A DNA stretch of 64,000 nt, from positions 62,001 to 126,000 of the forward strand of contig NZ_JAEKGC010000006.1 in assembly GCF_016405885.1 (NCBI RefSeq), read 5' to 3'. Position 1 is the stretch's first letter. Each line of letters opens with the position of its first letter. The notes under the pieces are model-generated. The model was not told the origin of the DNA and searched no databases. It was given only the letters and a program-made list of their open reading frames with translations. Source of the stretch: Arthrobacter sp. MSA 4-2. GTDB lineage: Bacteria > Actinomycetota > Actinomycetes > Actinomycetales > Micrococcaceae. A program made the position numbers and the translations under genes. Shown piece by piece: positions 50,460 to 59,269 of this stretch.

Positions 50460-52190
50460 TCAGCCGGGGAAGGCCGGGTCCCGCACCCCTTCGACGCTTC
50501 GGATCCAGCTCAGTCCCACTCGAGCGAAGAGGGCCTCGGCGGTCTGGATGTAGAAGTCCTCCTGCGGATCACTTCCGGCGCTGATGTTCAGCACGCCCTT
50601 GTGCGGCTTGAGGGCCTCGGTCTCCCCGCTGAGCTGGACGATCAGGGGCGTCACCTCGGCCGACTCCGAGACCGGGGAGGCGACGATGGTGCTCTCGCCC
50701 GCCCACTTGGCGGTGCCGATGTTCGCACCCGCGTTGAGGGCGATCGGGATCCCCAGGCTTTGCGGAATGCCCTGGGCGCTGCGCGTGATCCCGGCAAGCA
50801 GCACCTCGGAGGTCCCGGCCTCATCGACGACGAGCAGGGCGCGGGCGCCGTCCCTGGAGATCTGGAGCTCCCTGACCGTCCGGTCGGCGAGCCACGACGC
50901 GGAGACGACGACCGCGTTGCGCGTCAGCCCGCCCGGAGGCACCGCAACCACCTCGGTGCCGCGGCCGCTCGGGCCGCCTTCGACGCTGCGTGCGGTCCAC
51001 ACCCAGTTGCTGGTGTCGAAGCTGGGGGCGGTGAGGCCGGTGCCTTCGACGGCGGTGCGGACCTCGCTGCCCGGGGCGGTGGCCAGCAGCGCCGTGGAGC
51101 GGCCGTTGAGGAACGCGAAGTTGCTCCCCTCGAGGGACCGCGCCGGGTCCTTGGGGTTGTAGGCGGCAACCGAGGGCAGCCCGTCGACCGGGAGCACATC
51201 GAGGTTCCTTACGGTGCGCACCTCGTTGTCCGCGATGACCACCTGCTCATTGCCCACCGGAGGGTTGAAGTCGGGAATCACGAGGGCCGAGTCGGGGCTG
51301 CCGAGGTCGATCGGCTGGCCGGCACTCATCTCCACGGAGGTGACGTCGTTGAGCGTGGTGAGGTTCACCCGCAGCTGCTGCTCCATCTGCTGGAGGCGGA
51401 GGTCCGTCGCGTCCTGGAGGACATCGGCCGACAGTTCGACGGAGGCCACCCCGGAGGCGATCGGCACCGATTCCTGTGCGAGGGTGACTCCCTCGGGGAA
51501 GGCGCTCGTGACAGCACCCTGCAGGTAGGGGGCGGGGCCGGCGAGCAGGGCCTGCACCACCCGGGCGGCGATGCCGGGGCGGCGGACGAACCAGCGGACG
51601 TCGGGCACCCAGTACCGGTAGCCGCTGCTGTAGAAGTAGAGATGGTGCGCGGTGGCCAGCAGGGAGGCATTGCTTTCGGTGACCATGATCCCGTTGGGGA
51701 TTTCACTGATGCGCCACTGCCCGTTGATCTTCACCATTTCGGCGCGGACGCTTTCGGTGGTCGGGGTCGGCGGGTCGGTGCGGATGCCCCGGGCGTCAAT
51801 GATTCCGGTGATCTCGAGCTGCACCTGCAGCGCGCCCTCGGCTTCCCGCTGGATGATCCTCGGGTCGGCCCTGAAAATCACGATCCGTTCCTCGGGCTGC
51901 CACGTCCGCGCCAGCTCCGGGGTCAGGAATTCCCGGGCCACCTTGTACCCGTCCGCCGCGCCGGTGCCTGCCGTGATGAACTCCTGGAGCAGCACCTCGG
52001 GCGGCGCACCCGGCTGCGGGCCTTCGGGCGAGAAGACCTGGGACACGGTGTCCTCCTCGACCGCGGGCGCGGGAATGGTGGCCACCGGTCCGCTCCGGGG
52101 AATGGAGGAACAGCCGGAGAGGATCAGGAGCAGGGCAATGACCGCGGCGATGAAGGAGCCCCGCGTTCCGGCGGGCCTACTGGATTTCAC
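50460..52190 (-). CDS. lpqB: Lipoprotein LpqB (MtrB-associated, GerMN domain)
   Basis: 576 residues from GTG 52190 (AAGGAG upstream), overlapping the mtrB stop by 14 bp. Lipoprotein signal with lipobox LLILSGC; then a GerMN sporulation/germination-type domain in the middle and a beta-propeller-like LpqB C-terminal domain. LpqB binds the extracellular part of MtrB and modulates the MtrAB phosphorelay, linking it to cell-wall status. Co-transcribed with mtrAB. Confidence 0.96.
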   Translation of the reverse strand: MKSSRPAGTRGSFIAAVIALLLILSGCSSIPRSGPVATIPAPAVEEDTVSQVFSPEGPQPGAPPEVLLQEFITAGTGAADGYKVAREFLTPELARTWQPEERIVIFRADPRIIQREAEGALQVQLEITGIIDARGIRTDPPTPTTESVRAEMVKINGQWRISEIPNGIMVTESNASLLATAHHLYFYSSGYRYWVPDVRWFVRRPGIAARVVQALLAGPAPYLQGAVTSAFPEGVTLAQESVPIASGVASVELSADVLQDATDLRLQQMEQQLRVNLTTLNDVTSVEMSAGQPIDLGSPDSALVIPDFNPPVGNEQVVIADNEVRTVRNLDVLPVDGLPSVAAYNPKDPARSLEGSNFAFLNGRSTALLATAPGSEVRTAVEGTGLTAPSFDTSNWVWTARSVEGGPSGRGTEVVAVPPGGLTRNAVVVSASWLADRTVRELQISRDGARALLVVDEAGTSEVLLAGITRSAQGIPQSLGIPIALNAGANIGTAKWAGESTIVASPVSESAEVTPLIVQLSGETEALKPHKGVLNISAGSDPQEDFYIQTAEALFARVGLSWIRSVEGVRDPAFPG

Positions 52191-53979
52191 TTTTCTCCTT
52201 CAGCTGCGGGTCGGGGGTGCCGCTTCCGGCCGCGGGCGGGACGTCGGCGGGCACAGTGCCCGAAGGGCCGGCGGACGGCACACCGGCGGGCGGGAGGTCG
52301 GCGGGTGCGGCGCCCGAAGGCCCTGCGGCGAGCGGCAGCGGCAGCCGGTCGCGCGGCGGCAGGGGCAGCGGGGAGACCAACAGATCCCCACCGCGCTGCT
52401 TGGGCAGGGTGAGCCGGAAGCAGGATCCGTTCCCCGGCTCGCCCCAGGCCTGGAGCCAGGCCGAGTGCAGGCGTGCGTCCTCGACGGCGATGGACAGCCC
52501 CAGCCCGCTTCCGCCCGTGGTGCGGGCCCGGGCGGGGTCCGCCCGCCAAAAGCGGTCGAAGACCCTCGAGGCCTCATCCTCGGTCATGCCGATGCCGTAG
52601 TCGCGCACGGCGACCGCGACGGCGTCGGGGTTTGAGGCGATATAGATGTGGACGGGTTTCCCCTTGCCGTGCTCGAGCGCATTGACCACCAGGTTGCGCA
52701 GGATCCGCCCGATCCGGCGGGGGTCGGCGTCGACGATGCAGCTGCTCTCGGACGAGACGATGCGCAGGTCCGAGCCGAAGTTGTCGGCCAGCGGCTGGGC
52801 CCCGTCGACAACGTGCTTCACCACCAGGAAGAGGTCGGTGGGCTCGGACTCGAGCACCGCCGCACCGGCGTCGAAGCGGGAGATTTCGAGGAGGTCCGCC
52901 AGCAGCGACTGGAACCGTTCCACCTGGTCGTAGAGGATCTCCGCGGAACGCTTGTTCACGGGGTCGAAGTCGGTCCTCGCCTCGTGGAGTACCTCGGCAG
53001 CCATGCGGACCGTCGTCAGCGGGGTCCGCAGTTCGTGGGAGACGTCCGAGACGAAGCGCTGCTGCATCTGCGACAGCTGCGCCAGCTGGGTGATCTGGTC
53101 CTGGAGGCTGGTGGCCATGTGGTTGAAGGACGCCCCGAGCCGGGCCACCTCATCCTCGCCGCGGACCTCCATCCGCTCCTGCAGCTCGCCGGCGGCCAGC
53201 TTCTCCGACACGAGGGCGGCATGGCTGACCGGCCGGACGACGCTGCGCGTCACGAACCAGGCGATCGCCCCGATGATCCCCAGCAGCACCGTCCCGGCGA
53301 GCCACAACACGCGGTGGATGTAGTCGAGGGTCAGCTGCATGGAGGAGAGGTCGTAGATGATGTAGACGGCGTAGGTGGTGCTGTCCGGGGGCAGGGTGAC
53401 CTTGGTGGCAAAGGCGACACCCGGCGCCTGCAGTCCGCCGGTCGCTTCTGAGCGGGGAATCGTGATCGGGGCCCAGTACTGGTCCTCGCCCTCCGCGACG
53501 GCGGCGCTAAGCTCGGGCGGGATGAGGGCCGACTCCGTCATCGCCTTATGGCTGGCCAGGGCCGGAACCCAGTAGCCCTGCTGGCCGGGCAGCGGGCTGA
53601 GCAGCCACTGCCGTGGGGCGTCGGCGCCGGGGGCCCCGAGCCGGTCGAGGGTGTCACGGGCCAGCCGGTCCGTCGAGTCCCGGTCGGCGGCCGTGGTATC
53701 CCTAAAGATTTCCTTGATTTCGCGCAGGCCGTTGCTCGCCTCGCTCTGGAACTGCCCGAACCGCTCCTTGTACAGGCCGTTGGCGATCTGGTTGGACAGG
53801 AAGCCCCCCACCGCCACGAGGGCGAGGGAGGTCAGCAGCAGCGTCGCAACGACCGTGCGGAACTGCAGGGAACGGCGCCAGCGGCCGGCGATGAAGGACG
53901 CCGCCCGGCGGGCCTGCCGCAGCCCCCGTCCGGCGCCCTGGATCGCCGCTTCGACGGCGCGGGCTGCCCGGGTGTTCAC
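52177..53979 (-). CDS. mtrB: Sensor histidine kinase MtrB
   Basis: 600 residues: helix at ~42-63, extracellular sensor region (~64-222), helix at ~225-245, HAMP, phosphoacceptor His315 in VSDVSHELRTPLT, N-box NLVVNALEH and the G boxes. It phosphorylates MtrA and controls cell-division and wall-hydrolase genes. The ~75-residue C-terminal tail is Pro/Ala-rich with two near-repeats (PSGAAPADLPPAG / PSGTVPADVPPAA), longer than usual and likely disordered. One base separates it from mtrA. Confidence 0.96.
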   Translation of the reverse strand: MNTRAARAVEAAIQGAGRGLRQARRAASFIAGRWRRSLQFRTVVATLLLTSLALVAVGGFLSNQIANGLYKERFGQFQSEASNGLREIKEIFRDTTAADRDSTDRLARDTLDRLGAPGADAPRQWLLSPLPGQQGYWVPALASHKAMTESALIPPELSAAVAEGEDQYWAPITIPRSEATGGLQAPGVAFATKVTLPPDSTTYAVYIIYDLSSMQLTLDYIHRVLWLAGTVLLGIIGAIAWFVTRSVVRPVSHAALVSEKLAAGELQERMEVRGEDEVARLGASFNHMATSLQDQITQLAQLSQMQQRFVSDVSHELRTPLTTVRMAAEVLHEARTDFDPVNKRSAEILYDQVERFQSLLADLLEISRFDAGAAVLESEPTDLFLVVKHVVDGAQPLADNFGSDLRIVSSESSCIVDADPRRIGRILRNLVVNALEHGKGKPVHIYIASNPDAVAVAVRDYGIGMTEDEASRVFDRFWRADPARARTTGGSGLGLSIAVEDARLHSAWLQAWGEPGNGSCFRLTLPKQRGGDLLVSPLPLPPRDRLPLPLAAGPSGAAPADLPPAGVPSAGPSGTVPADVPPAAGSGTPDPQLKEKSEIQ

Positions 53980-53980
53980 C

Positions 53981-54658
53981 TCAGCCTTGACCTGCCTTAT
54001 ATCCGACGCCGCGGACCGTCAGGATAATCTCGGGTGCCTCGGGGTCGCGTTCGATCTTCGAGCGCAGCCGCTGCACATGGACGTTGACCAGCCGGGTGTC
54101 CGCGGCGTGGCGGTAGCCCCAGACCTGCTCAAGGAGCAGTTCCCGGGTGAAGACCTGCCACGGCTTGCGGGCCAGGGCCACGAGCAGATCGAATTCGAGC
54201 GGAGTCAGCGAGACCTTGTCATTGCCGCGGGTCACCGAGTGTCCGGCGACGTCGATGGAGACCTCGCCGATCCTCAGCGTCTCCGGCGCCCGCGTGTCAC
54301 CGGGCCGCAGCCGCGCCCGCACGCGCGCTACGAGTTCGGCCGGCTTGAAGGGCTTGGGCACGTAGTCGTCTGCACCGGATTCGAGGCCGCGTACGACGTC
54401 GGAGGTGTCGGACTTGGCTGTCAGCATCACGATGGGGACGTCGGATTCGGCCCGGATCTGCCGGCACACCTCGATGCCGTCGAGGCCCGGCAGCATGAGG
54501 TCGAGCAGCACGAGGTCCGGCTGGGCCGACCGGAACACCCCGAGCGCCGCGGCGCCGTCCGCGCAGAACACCGGGTCGAACCCGTCGTTGCGCAGCACAA
54601 TGCCGATCATCTCGGAAAGGGCTTCGTCGTCGTCAATCACCAGGATGCGTGCCTTCAT
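53981..54658 (-). CDS. mtrA: Response regulator MtrA (OmpR/PhoB type)
   Basis: 225 residues. Receiver with acidic pocket Asp9-Asp10, phosphoacceptor Asp53, Thr80 and Lys102; winged-helix output domain (~130-225) with VNVHVQRLRSKIE. MtrA is an essential regulator in many actinobacteria, affecting wall hydrolases, osmotic response and replication origin binding. First gene of mtrA-mtrB-lpqB; promoter lies in the 232-bp divergent gap, which contains GGACGT repeats. Confidence 0.97.
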   Translation of the reverse strand: MKARILVIDDDEALSEMIGIVLRNDGFDPVFCADGAAALGVFRSAQPDLVLLDLMLPGLDGIEVCRQIRAESDVPIVMLTAKSDTSDVVRGLESGADDYVPKPFKPAELVARVRARLRPGDTRAPETLRIGEVSIDVAGHSVTRGNDKVSLTPLEFDLLVALARKPWQVFTRELLLEQVWGYRHAADTRLVNVHVQRLRSKIERDPEAPEIILTVRGVGYKAGQG

Positions 54659-54736
54659 GCCTCAATAGTCTCCCATCCGGTCTCCAATGTCCCATTGGGC
54701 ACTTCCTCCGCGTGCCGCAGCGGATCGGGCGGCATC

Positions 54737-54771
54737 GGCGGGACGTTTGGTGGACGTGCGGCGGGACGTTT
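54737..54771. promoter_or_regulatory. Direct repeats in the mtrA divergent promoter
   Basis: GGCGGGACGTTT occurs at 54737-54748 and 54760-54771 (23-bp spacing), with a third GGACGT between them at 54752-54757, so GGACGT repeats every 11-12 bp. A candidate site for MtrA autoregulation or another factor. Confidence 0.45.
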
Positions 54772-54839
54772 TGTGCTCCGCCGGGCCCGGGGGAAACACC
54801 AGCGTGTCCGCCCTACTGCCCTCGGGAGGCACCGGTGAT

Positions 54840-54845
54840 TATAGT
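54840..54845 (+). promoter_or_regulatory. Candidate -10 for the 54891 operon
   Basis: TATAGT, five of six to consensus, 45 bp before the start codon in an otherwise GC-rich gap, with a nearby upstream TG. No -35 is recognisable. Confidence 0.4.
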
Positions 54846-54890
54846 TCAACGTGAACAGACCGCACCGGCGCCCGCTTCGAGAAGGACAGC

Positions 54891-56177
54891 ATGAGCAACG
54901 ATCCATCCGACGGGTCCCGCCGCGACCCCGCCTGGCACCCTCCCGCGGGGCCGGCGCCAGAGCAGTACCCCGGCTTCCCCCCGCCCTCCGGCGCGGCGCC
55001 GGACCAGCCGTTCCGCCCGCCGGGCCAGCAGGACCCGGGCTTTGCCGGGCCCGCCCCCGACGGCTCCGGCCAGAACAGCTGGGGTCAGAACAGCTGGGGC
55101 GGCGGGCACGGGCCGGGCGCGGCCGCCCCCAACCCGCAGGCTCCCCAGGGCTGGGGTTCGCTGCCGCCGCAGGCCTACGCCGCTCCCCCCAAGCCGGGGG
55201 TGATTCCGCTGCGCCCGCTGGGCCTTGGCGAAATCCTCGACGGCGCCTTCCAGGCCTGCCGCCGGAACCCGCTGGCCACCTTCGGCACGGCCATTCTCTT
55301 CCAGACCATAGTGGCCCTGGTGACCGTTTTGATGTCGGCCGGGGTGCTCAGCAGCCTCGAGCAGCTGGCGATGGGCACCGTCTCCCCCGACCAGCTGGGC
55401 GGCACCGTGGCCTCGGTGGTCTCCTTCGCCTCGGTGGTGACGATCATTTCGGGCGGGGCGCTGCTCATCCTCCAGGGTGTGCTTGTGATTCCGGTGGCGC
55501 GTGCGGTGCTGAACCAGAAGACCGGCTTCGCCCAGCTGTGGAAGCTCTCGGCGCGCCGTATCCTCCCCCTGCTGGGGCTGGGGGTGATGCTCACCCTCGC
55601 GGTGGTCGTGGGTCTTGGCCTGTTCGTGCTGATCGCCATCGGGCTGGCCGCGGCGCTTGAGGACGCCTCACTGTTCATCATCATCCCGCTGATCTTCGCC
55701 GTCTTCGCGGTCCTCATCTGGATCAGCATCAAACTGGCCCTCGCACCGGCGGCCCTCATGCTTGAAGGGACGGGACCAATAGCATCGGCCCGCCGGTCTT
55801 GGGTGCTGACCGGGCGCAACTGGTGGCGGACCTTCGGCATCATCCTGCTGACGAGCGTCATGGTTTCGATCATCACCTCGGTGGTGGCCACCCCTATCAC
55901 CTTTCTCGTGTCGGCGCTGTTCAGCTTCTCCGACGCCCCGGCGGCCGGCACGGCGGATGCGCTCGATTCCCTCCCCCTGCTGTTCCTGACCCAGGTCATC
56001 TCGGCCTTCTTCGCCGCCATCGGCTACGCCTTCCAGTCCGGCGTCACCTCCCTGCTGTACATCGACCTGCGCATCCGCCGGGAAGGCTTTGACGTGGTCC
56101 TCCTCGCCGAGACCGAACGGGCCGCGGGCCAGGGCGGCCCGGGGTACCGGCCGGGACCACTGGAGGGCCTGCGGTGA
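54891..56177 (+). CDS. Polytopic membrane protein (glycerophosphodiester phosphodiesterase membrane-domain family)
   Basis: 428 residues; AGAAGGA precedes the ATG. Residues 1-~105 are Pro/Gly/Gln-rich and disordered (NSWGQNSWGGG); the remainder contains about six long hydrophobic helices and IPLRPLGLGEILDGAFQACRRNPLATFG, the start typical of this actinobacterial family. No catalytic GDPD domain is fused. Function unknown; it heads a run of genes ending in MoxR/DUF58 and diverges from mtrA. Confidence 0.78.
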   Translation: MSNDPSDGSRRDPAWHPPAGPAPEQYPGFPPPSGAAPDQPFRPPGQQDPGFAGPAPDGSGQNSWGQNSWGGGHGPGAAAPNPQAPQGWGSLPPQAYAAPPKPGVIPLRPLGLGEILDGAFQACRRNPLATFGTAILFQTIVALVTVLMSAGVLSSLEQLAMGTVSPDQLGGTVASVVSFASVVTIISGGALLILQGVLVIPVARAVLNQKTGFAQLWKLSARRILPLLGLGVMLTLAVVVGLGLFVLIAIGLAAALEDASLFIIIPLIFAVFAVLIWISIKLALAPAALMLEGTGPIASARRSWVLTGRNWWRTFGIILLTSVMVSIITSVVATPITFLVSALFSFSDAPAAGTADALDSLPLLFLTQVISAFFAAIGYAFQSGVTSLLYIDLRIRREGFDVVLLAETERAAGQGGPGYRPGPLEGLR

Positions 56178-56220
56178 TGTTGTCGGGCCCGGCGCCCTGC
56201 CCCCGGACGTTCCCCCGGTG

Positions 56221-56865
56221 ATGCGGGAAACGCCGGTCGACCGCGACGAGGCCCGGGAGCTGCTTCGGGAGGAGCTGGCCAAACCGGCCTACCAGGAGGC
56301 CCAGCCCTCCCTGCTTGAACGGGCAGTCCAGGCCGCCTATGACTGGATTCTGGAAGCGCTGTCGGGCATCCGGTCGGTGGGGGCTGGGCCGGGTACGCTC
56401 CTGCTGGCCGCCGGAGCCGTGCTCATCATCGTCGTGGCCGTCGTGCTGATCCGGCCCCGCCTCAACGCCCGGGCGTACCGCGCCCAGCGGGCGGTGTTCT
56501 CCACCGGAGCCGCCCTTCCGGCCGCCGAGCACCGCCGCCGGGCGGCGGCCGCCGCCGGAGCGGGCCGGTGGAACGAGGCCCTGGCCGAACGCCTGCGCGC
56601 GGTCGTCCGGGACGCCGAGGAACGCGGAATCCTCGAGGAGCGGCTCAGCCGCACCGCCACCGAGGCCGCCGCCGACCTCGCACCGGCCTTCCCGGGCTCC
56701 TCCGGGGAGATCCGCTGGCTGGCCGAGAGGTTCAACGAAGTCCAGTACGGCCGGGGCGCGGCCTCGGAAGCCGATGAAGCCGACGCGGCGCGGGCCCAAG
56801 CGCTCGACGCCGCCCTGGCCGGGGGCGTCCCGGCGGGCGAGGGCGTCCCCGGGGCCGCTCGGTGA
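56221..56865 (+). CDS. DUF4129 domain membrane protein
   Basis: 214 residues from ATG 56221 (GTG 56218 possible); no clear ribosome site, so it may depend on translation of the preceding gene 43 bp upstream. VDRDEARELLREELAKPAYQEAQPS is the family start; one membrane helix at ~58-80 precedes a cytosolic DUF4129 domain with the RWNEALAERLRAVVRDAEERG segment. It belongs to the MoxR-linked set and ends in a GTGA overlap with the next gene. Confidence 0.83.
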   Translation: MRETPVDRDEARELLREELAKPAYQEAQPSLLERAVQAAYDWILEALSGIRSVGAGPGTLLLAAGAVLIIVVAVVLIRPRLNARAYRAQRAVFSTGAALPAAEHRRRAAAAAGAGRWNEALAERLRAVVRDAEERGILEERLSRTATEAAADLAPAFPGSSGEIRWLAERFNEVQYGRGAASEADEADAARAQALDAALAGGVPAGEGVPGAAR

Positions 56866-58160
56866 GCCGGCACGCCGCTCCCCGGCGGGCCTCGGCGCAA
56901 CCGCCGTCCGCACTGCCCGCCGACCTGCCCGTCGCCCTGACGGCGGCCGGCCCAACACCAGCGGACCCGTCTGCCGCTCCGGCCGCGGCGGGCCGTGGGA
57001 TCACCGGTGACGGCGGCAGCGCCGCCGCGACCGGCCGCCGGCGGCTGCGGCGGGCGCTGCCGGGGCTGCTGCTGGCCTTCGTCATTGCCGCCGTCGTGGT
57101 GCTCGGGCTGCTCACCCGCACCGACGCCGATACCACTCCGCTCTCGCCTGGCAATGCCACGCCGACGGGTGCCCGCGCCGTGGCCGAGGTTCTCGGCGAC
57201 CAGGGGGTCGAAGTGGTTCACGCCCGCACCCTGGTGGAGGCGGAAGCCGCCCGGGCCCGCTTCCCCGGGGCCACCCTTTTCTTCTCCGACCCCAACGGGT
57301 GGCTCAATGAGGAACAGCTTTCGTCACTGAACCGCTCGTTCCCGAGCAGGGTCCTCGCCGCACCCTCCGAGCCCCAACTGCTGGTGCTGGCCCCGGAGAT
57401 CCTGCCCGCAGGACCCGCCGAGGACGGGCGCGGAACGGTGCGCGCCGGCTGCGACGAGGAGGAGGCCCGGACCGCCGGGGAGATCACCGGCGGCGGCCAG
57501 CTCTACTCGGCGCCCGTCGAATGCTTCAGCTCCCCCTCCGCCGACGGCGGGAGGGGTGCCACGTATGCCGCCGTCGGTGGGACGGTCGTCCTGGGCAACC
57601 CGGGGATCCTCATGAACGGCACCATCGAGGAGGCCGGCAACGCCTCACTCGCGCTGTCCACCCTCGGCGCGGGAGAATCCCTCATCTGGTACCAGCCGAC
57701 CACCGCGGACCTCGCCGGCGCCACCGGCCCGCCCGCCAACCCGCTCGAGCTGCTTCCGGACTGGGTCAACACCCTGATGCTCTGGCTGCTCGGATGCGCC
57801 CTCCTGGCCATGCTGTGGCGGGGCCGGCGGTTGGGCCCGCTCGCCGTCGAACCCCTCCCGGTCGTCGTCAGCGCCGCCGAGACCGCGGAGGGCCGGGCCC
57901 GCCTCTACCAGGGCTCCCGGGCCGTGCGGCACGCGGCGGCGAACCTGCGGGCGGCCGCCCTCAGCCGGGCCGCGGTCCGGCTGCGCCTGCCGCCGTTCAG
58001 CGCCCGGGCCGCCGTCGTGCAGGCAGTGGCCCACAAGACCGGCCGCCGCCCCGAGGACGTCCATTCGCTCCTTGACGGCCCGCCTCCGTCCACGGAGAAG
58101 GACCTCGCGCGCTGGGCGCAACAACTTCTCGACCTCGAAAAGGAGATCAACAACTCATGA
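56862..58160 (+). CDS. DUF4350 domain membrane protein
   Basis: 432 residues with GTGA overlap. A Pro/Ala N-terminal region, helix at ~67-88, an extracytoplasmic domain with SPGNATPTGARAVAEVLGDQGVEV (DUF4350 start), a second helix at ~302-322 and a cytosolic C-terminal part. Found next to moxR in actinobacteria; biochemical role unknown. ATGA overlap with moxR gives a tight operon. Confidence 0.84.
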   Translation: MSRHAAPRRASAQPPSALPADLPVALTAAGPTPADPSAAPAAAGRGITGDGGSAAATGRRRLRRALPGLLLAFVIAAVVVLGLLTRTDADTTPLSPGNATPTGARAVAEVLGDQGVEVVHARTLVEAEAARARFPGATLFFSDPNGWLNEEQLSSLNRSFPSRVLAAPSEPQLLVLAPEILPAGPAEDGRGTVRAGCDEEEARTAGEITGGGQLYSAPVECFSSPSADGGRGATYAAVGGTVVLGNPGILMNGTIEEAGNASLALSTLGAGESLIWYQPTTADLAGATGPPANPLELLPDWVNTLMLWLLGCALLAMLWRGRRLGPLAVEPLPVVVSAAETAEGRARLYQGSRAVRHAAANLRAAALSRAAVRLRLPPFSARAAVVQAVAHKTGRRPEDVHSLLDGPPPSTEKDLARWAQQLLDLEKEINNS

Positions 58161-59209
58161 ACCCACAGAGTGGATGGCAGCAGGACGGCACCGGGGCGCA
58201 CGCGGCGCATCAGGGGGTCGACACCGTGACGGAGCAGGCTCCCGCTGAGCGGCAGGTCGACGACTCCCCCCGCCGCGCGCTCCTCGACGTGCGTGCCGAG
58301 GTCGGCAAGGCGGTCGTGGGGCAGGACGCGGCGGTGACCGGGCTGCTCATCGCCCTGCTCGCCAACGGGCACGTGCTCCTCGAGGGTGTGCCCGGGGTCG
58401 CCAAGACGCTGCTGATCCGCACCCTGTCGGCGGCGCTCAGCCTCGACACCAAGCGGGTCCAGTTCACCCCGGACCTGATGCCCGGCGACATCACCGGTTC
58501 GCTCATCTACGAAGCGCGCACCTCCGAGTTCACCTTCAGGGAGGGCCCGGTCTTCACCAACATCCTGCTCGCCGACGAGATCAACCGGACCCCGCCGAAG
58601 ACCCAGGCCTCGCTGCTGGAGGCGATGGAGGAGCGCCAGGTCTCGGTGGACGGGGTCTCCCGTGCCCTTCCCGACCCGTTCATCGTGGCGGCCACCCAGA
58701 ACCCGGTCGAGTACGAGGGCACCTACCCGCTGCCGGAGGCCCAGCTCGACCGCTTCCTGCTCAAGCTCGTCCTGCCGCTGCCCGGACGGGACGACGAGAT
58801 CGAAGTGATCCGCCGGCACAGCGAGGGCTTCGACCCGCGGAACCTCGGCGGCGCCGGCGTCCGCGCCGTTGCGGGGGCCTCCGACCTCGCCGCGGCGCGC
58901 CGCGCGGTCGGCAGGGTGTCGATCTCCCCGGAAGTGATTGCCTACATCGTCGACCTGGTCCGCGCCACCCGCGCGGCGCCGTCGTTCCAGCTGGGCGTCT
59001 CCCCGCGCGGGGCGACCGCGCTGCTGACGACGGCGCGGGCCTGGGCGTGGCTGTCCGGACGCAACTTCGTCACCCCGGACGACGTGAAGACCCTCGCCAT
59101 GCCCGCCCTGCGGCACCGCGTCGCCATGCGGCCGGAGGCCCAGATGGACGGCGTCGGCGTCGATGAGGTCCTCGGCGGGATCCTCGCCGTCGTTCCGGTT
59201 CCCCGGTGA
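58157..59209 (+). CDS. moxR: MoxR-type AAA+ ATPase
   Basis: 350 residues. Walker A GVPGVAKT (77-84), LADEINR Walker B, sensor 1 AATQNP, and the MoxR lid. MoxR ATPases act as chaperones with DUF58 and VWA partners in envelope-stress and metal-insertion roles. It shares ATGA with DUF4350 and is 60 bp before the DUF58 gene. Confidence 0.94.
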   Translation: MNPQSGWQQDGTGAHAAHQGVDTVTEQAPAERQVDDSPRRALLDVRAEVGKAVVGQDAAVTGLLIALLANGHVLLEGVPGVAKTLLIRTLSAALSLDTKRVQFTPDLMPGDITGSLIYEARTSEFTFREGPVFTNILLADEINRTPPKTQASLLEAMEERQVSVDGVSRALPDPFIVAATQNPVEYEGTYPLPEAQLDRFLLKLVLPLPGRDDEIEVIRRHSEGFDPRNLGGAGVRAVAGASDLAAARRAVGRVSISPEVIAYIVDLVRATRAAPSFQLGVSPRGATALLTTARAWAWLSGRNFVTPDDVKTLAMPALRHRVAMRPEAQMDGVGVDEVLGGILAVVPVPR

Positions 59210-59269
59210 ACCGCCGCCGCACCGCACCGCTCCGGGCGGCCGGCGGAGGCACCGGAGGGGAGGCCCGCG

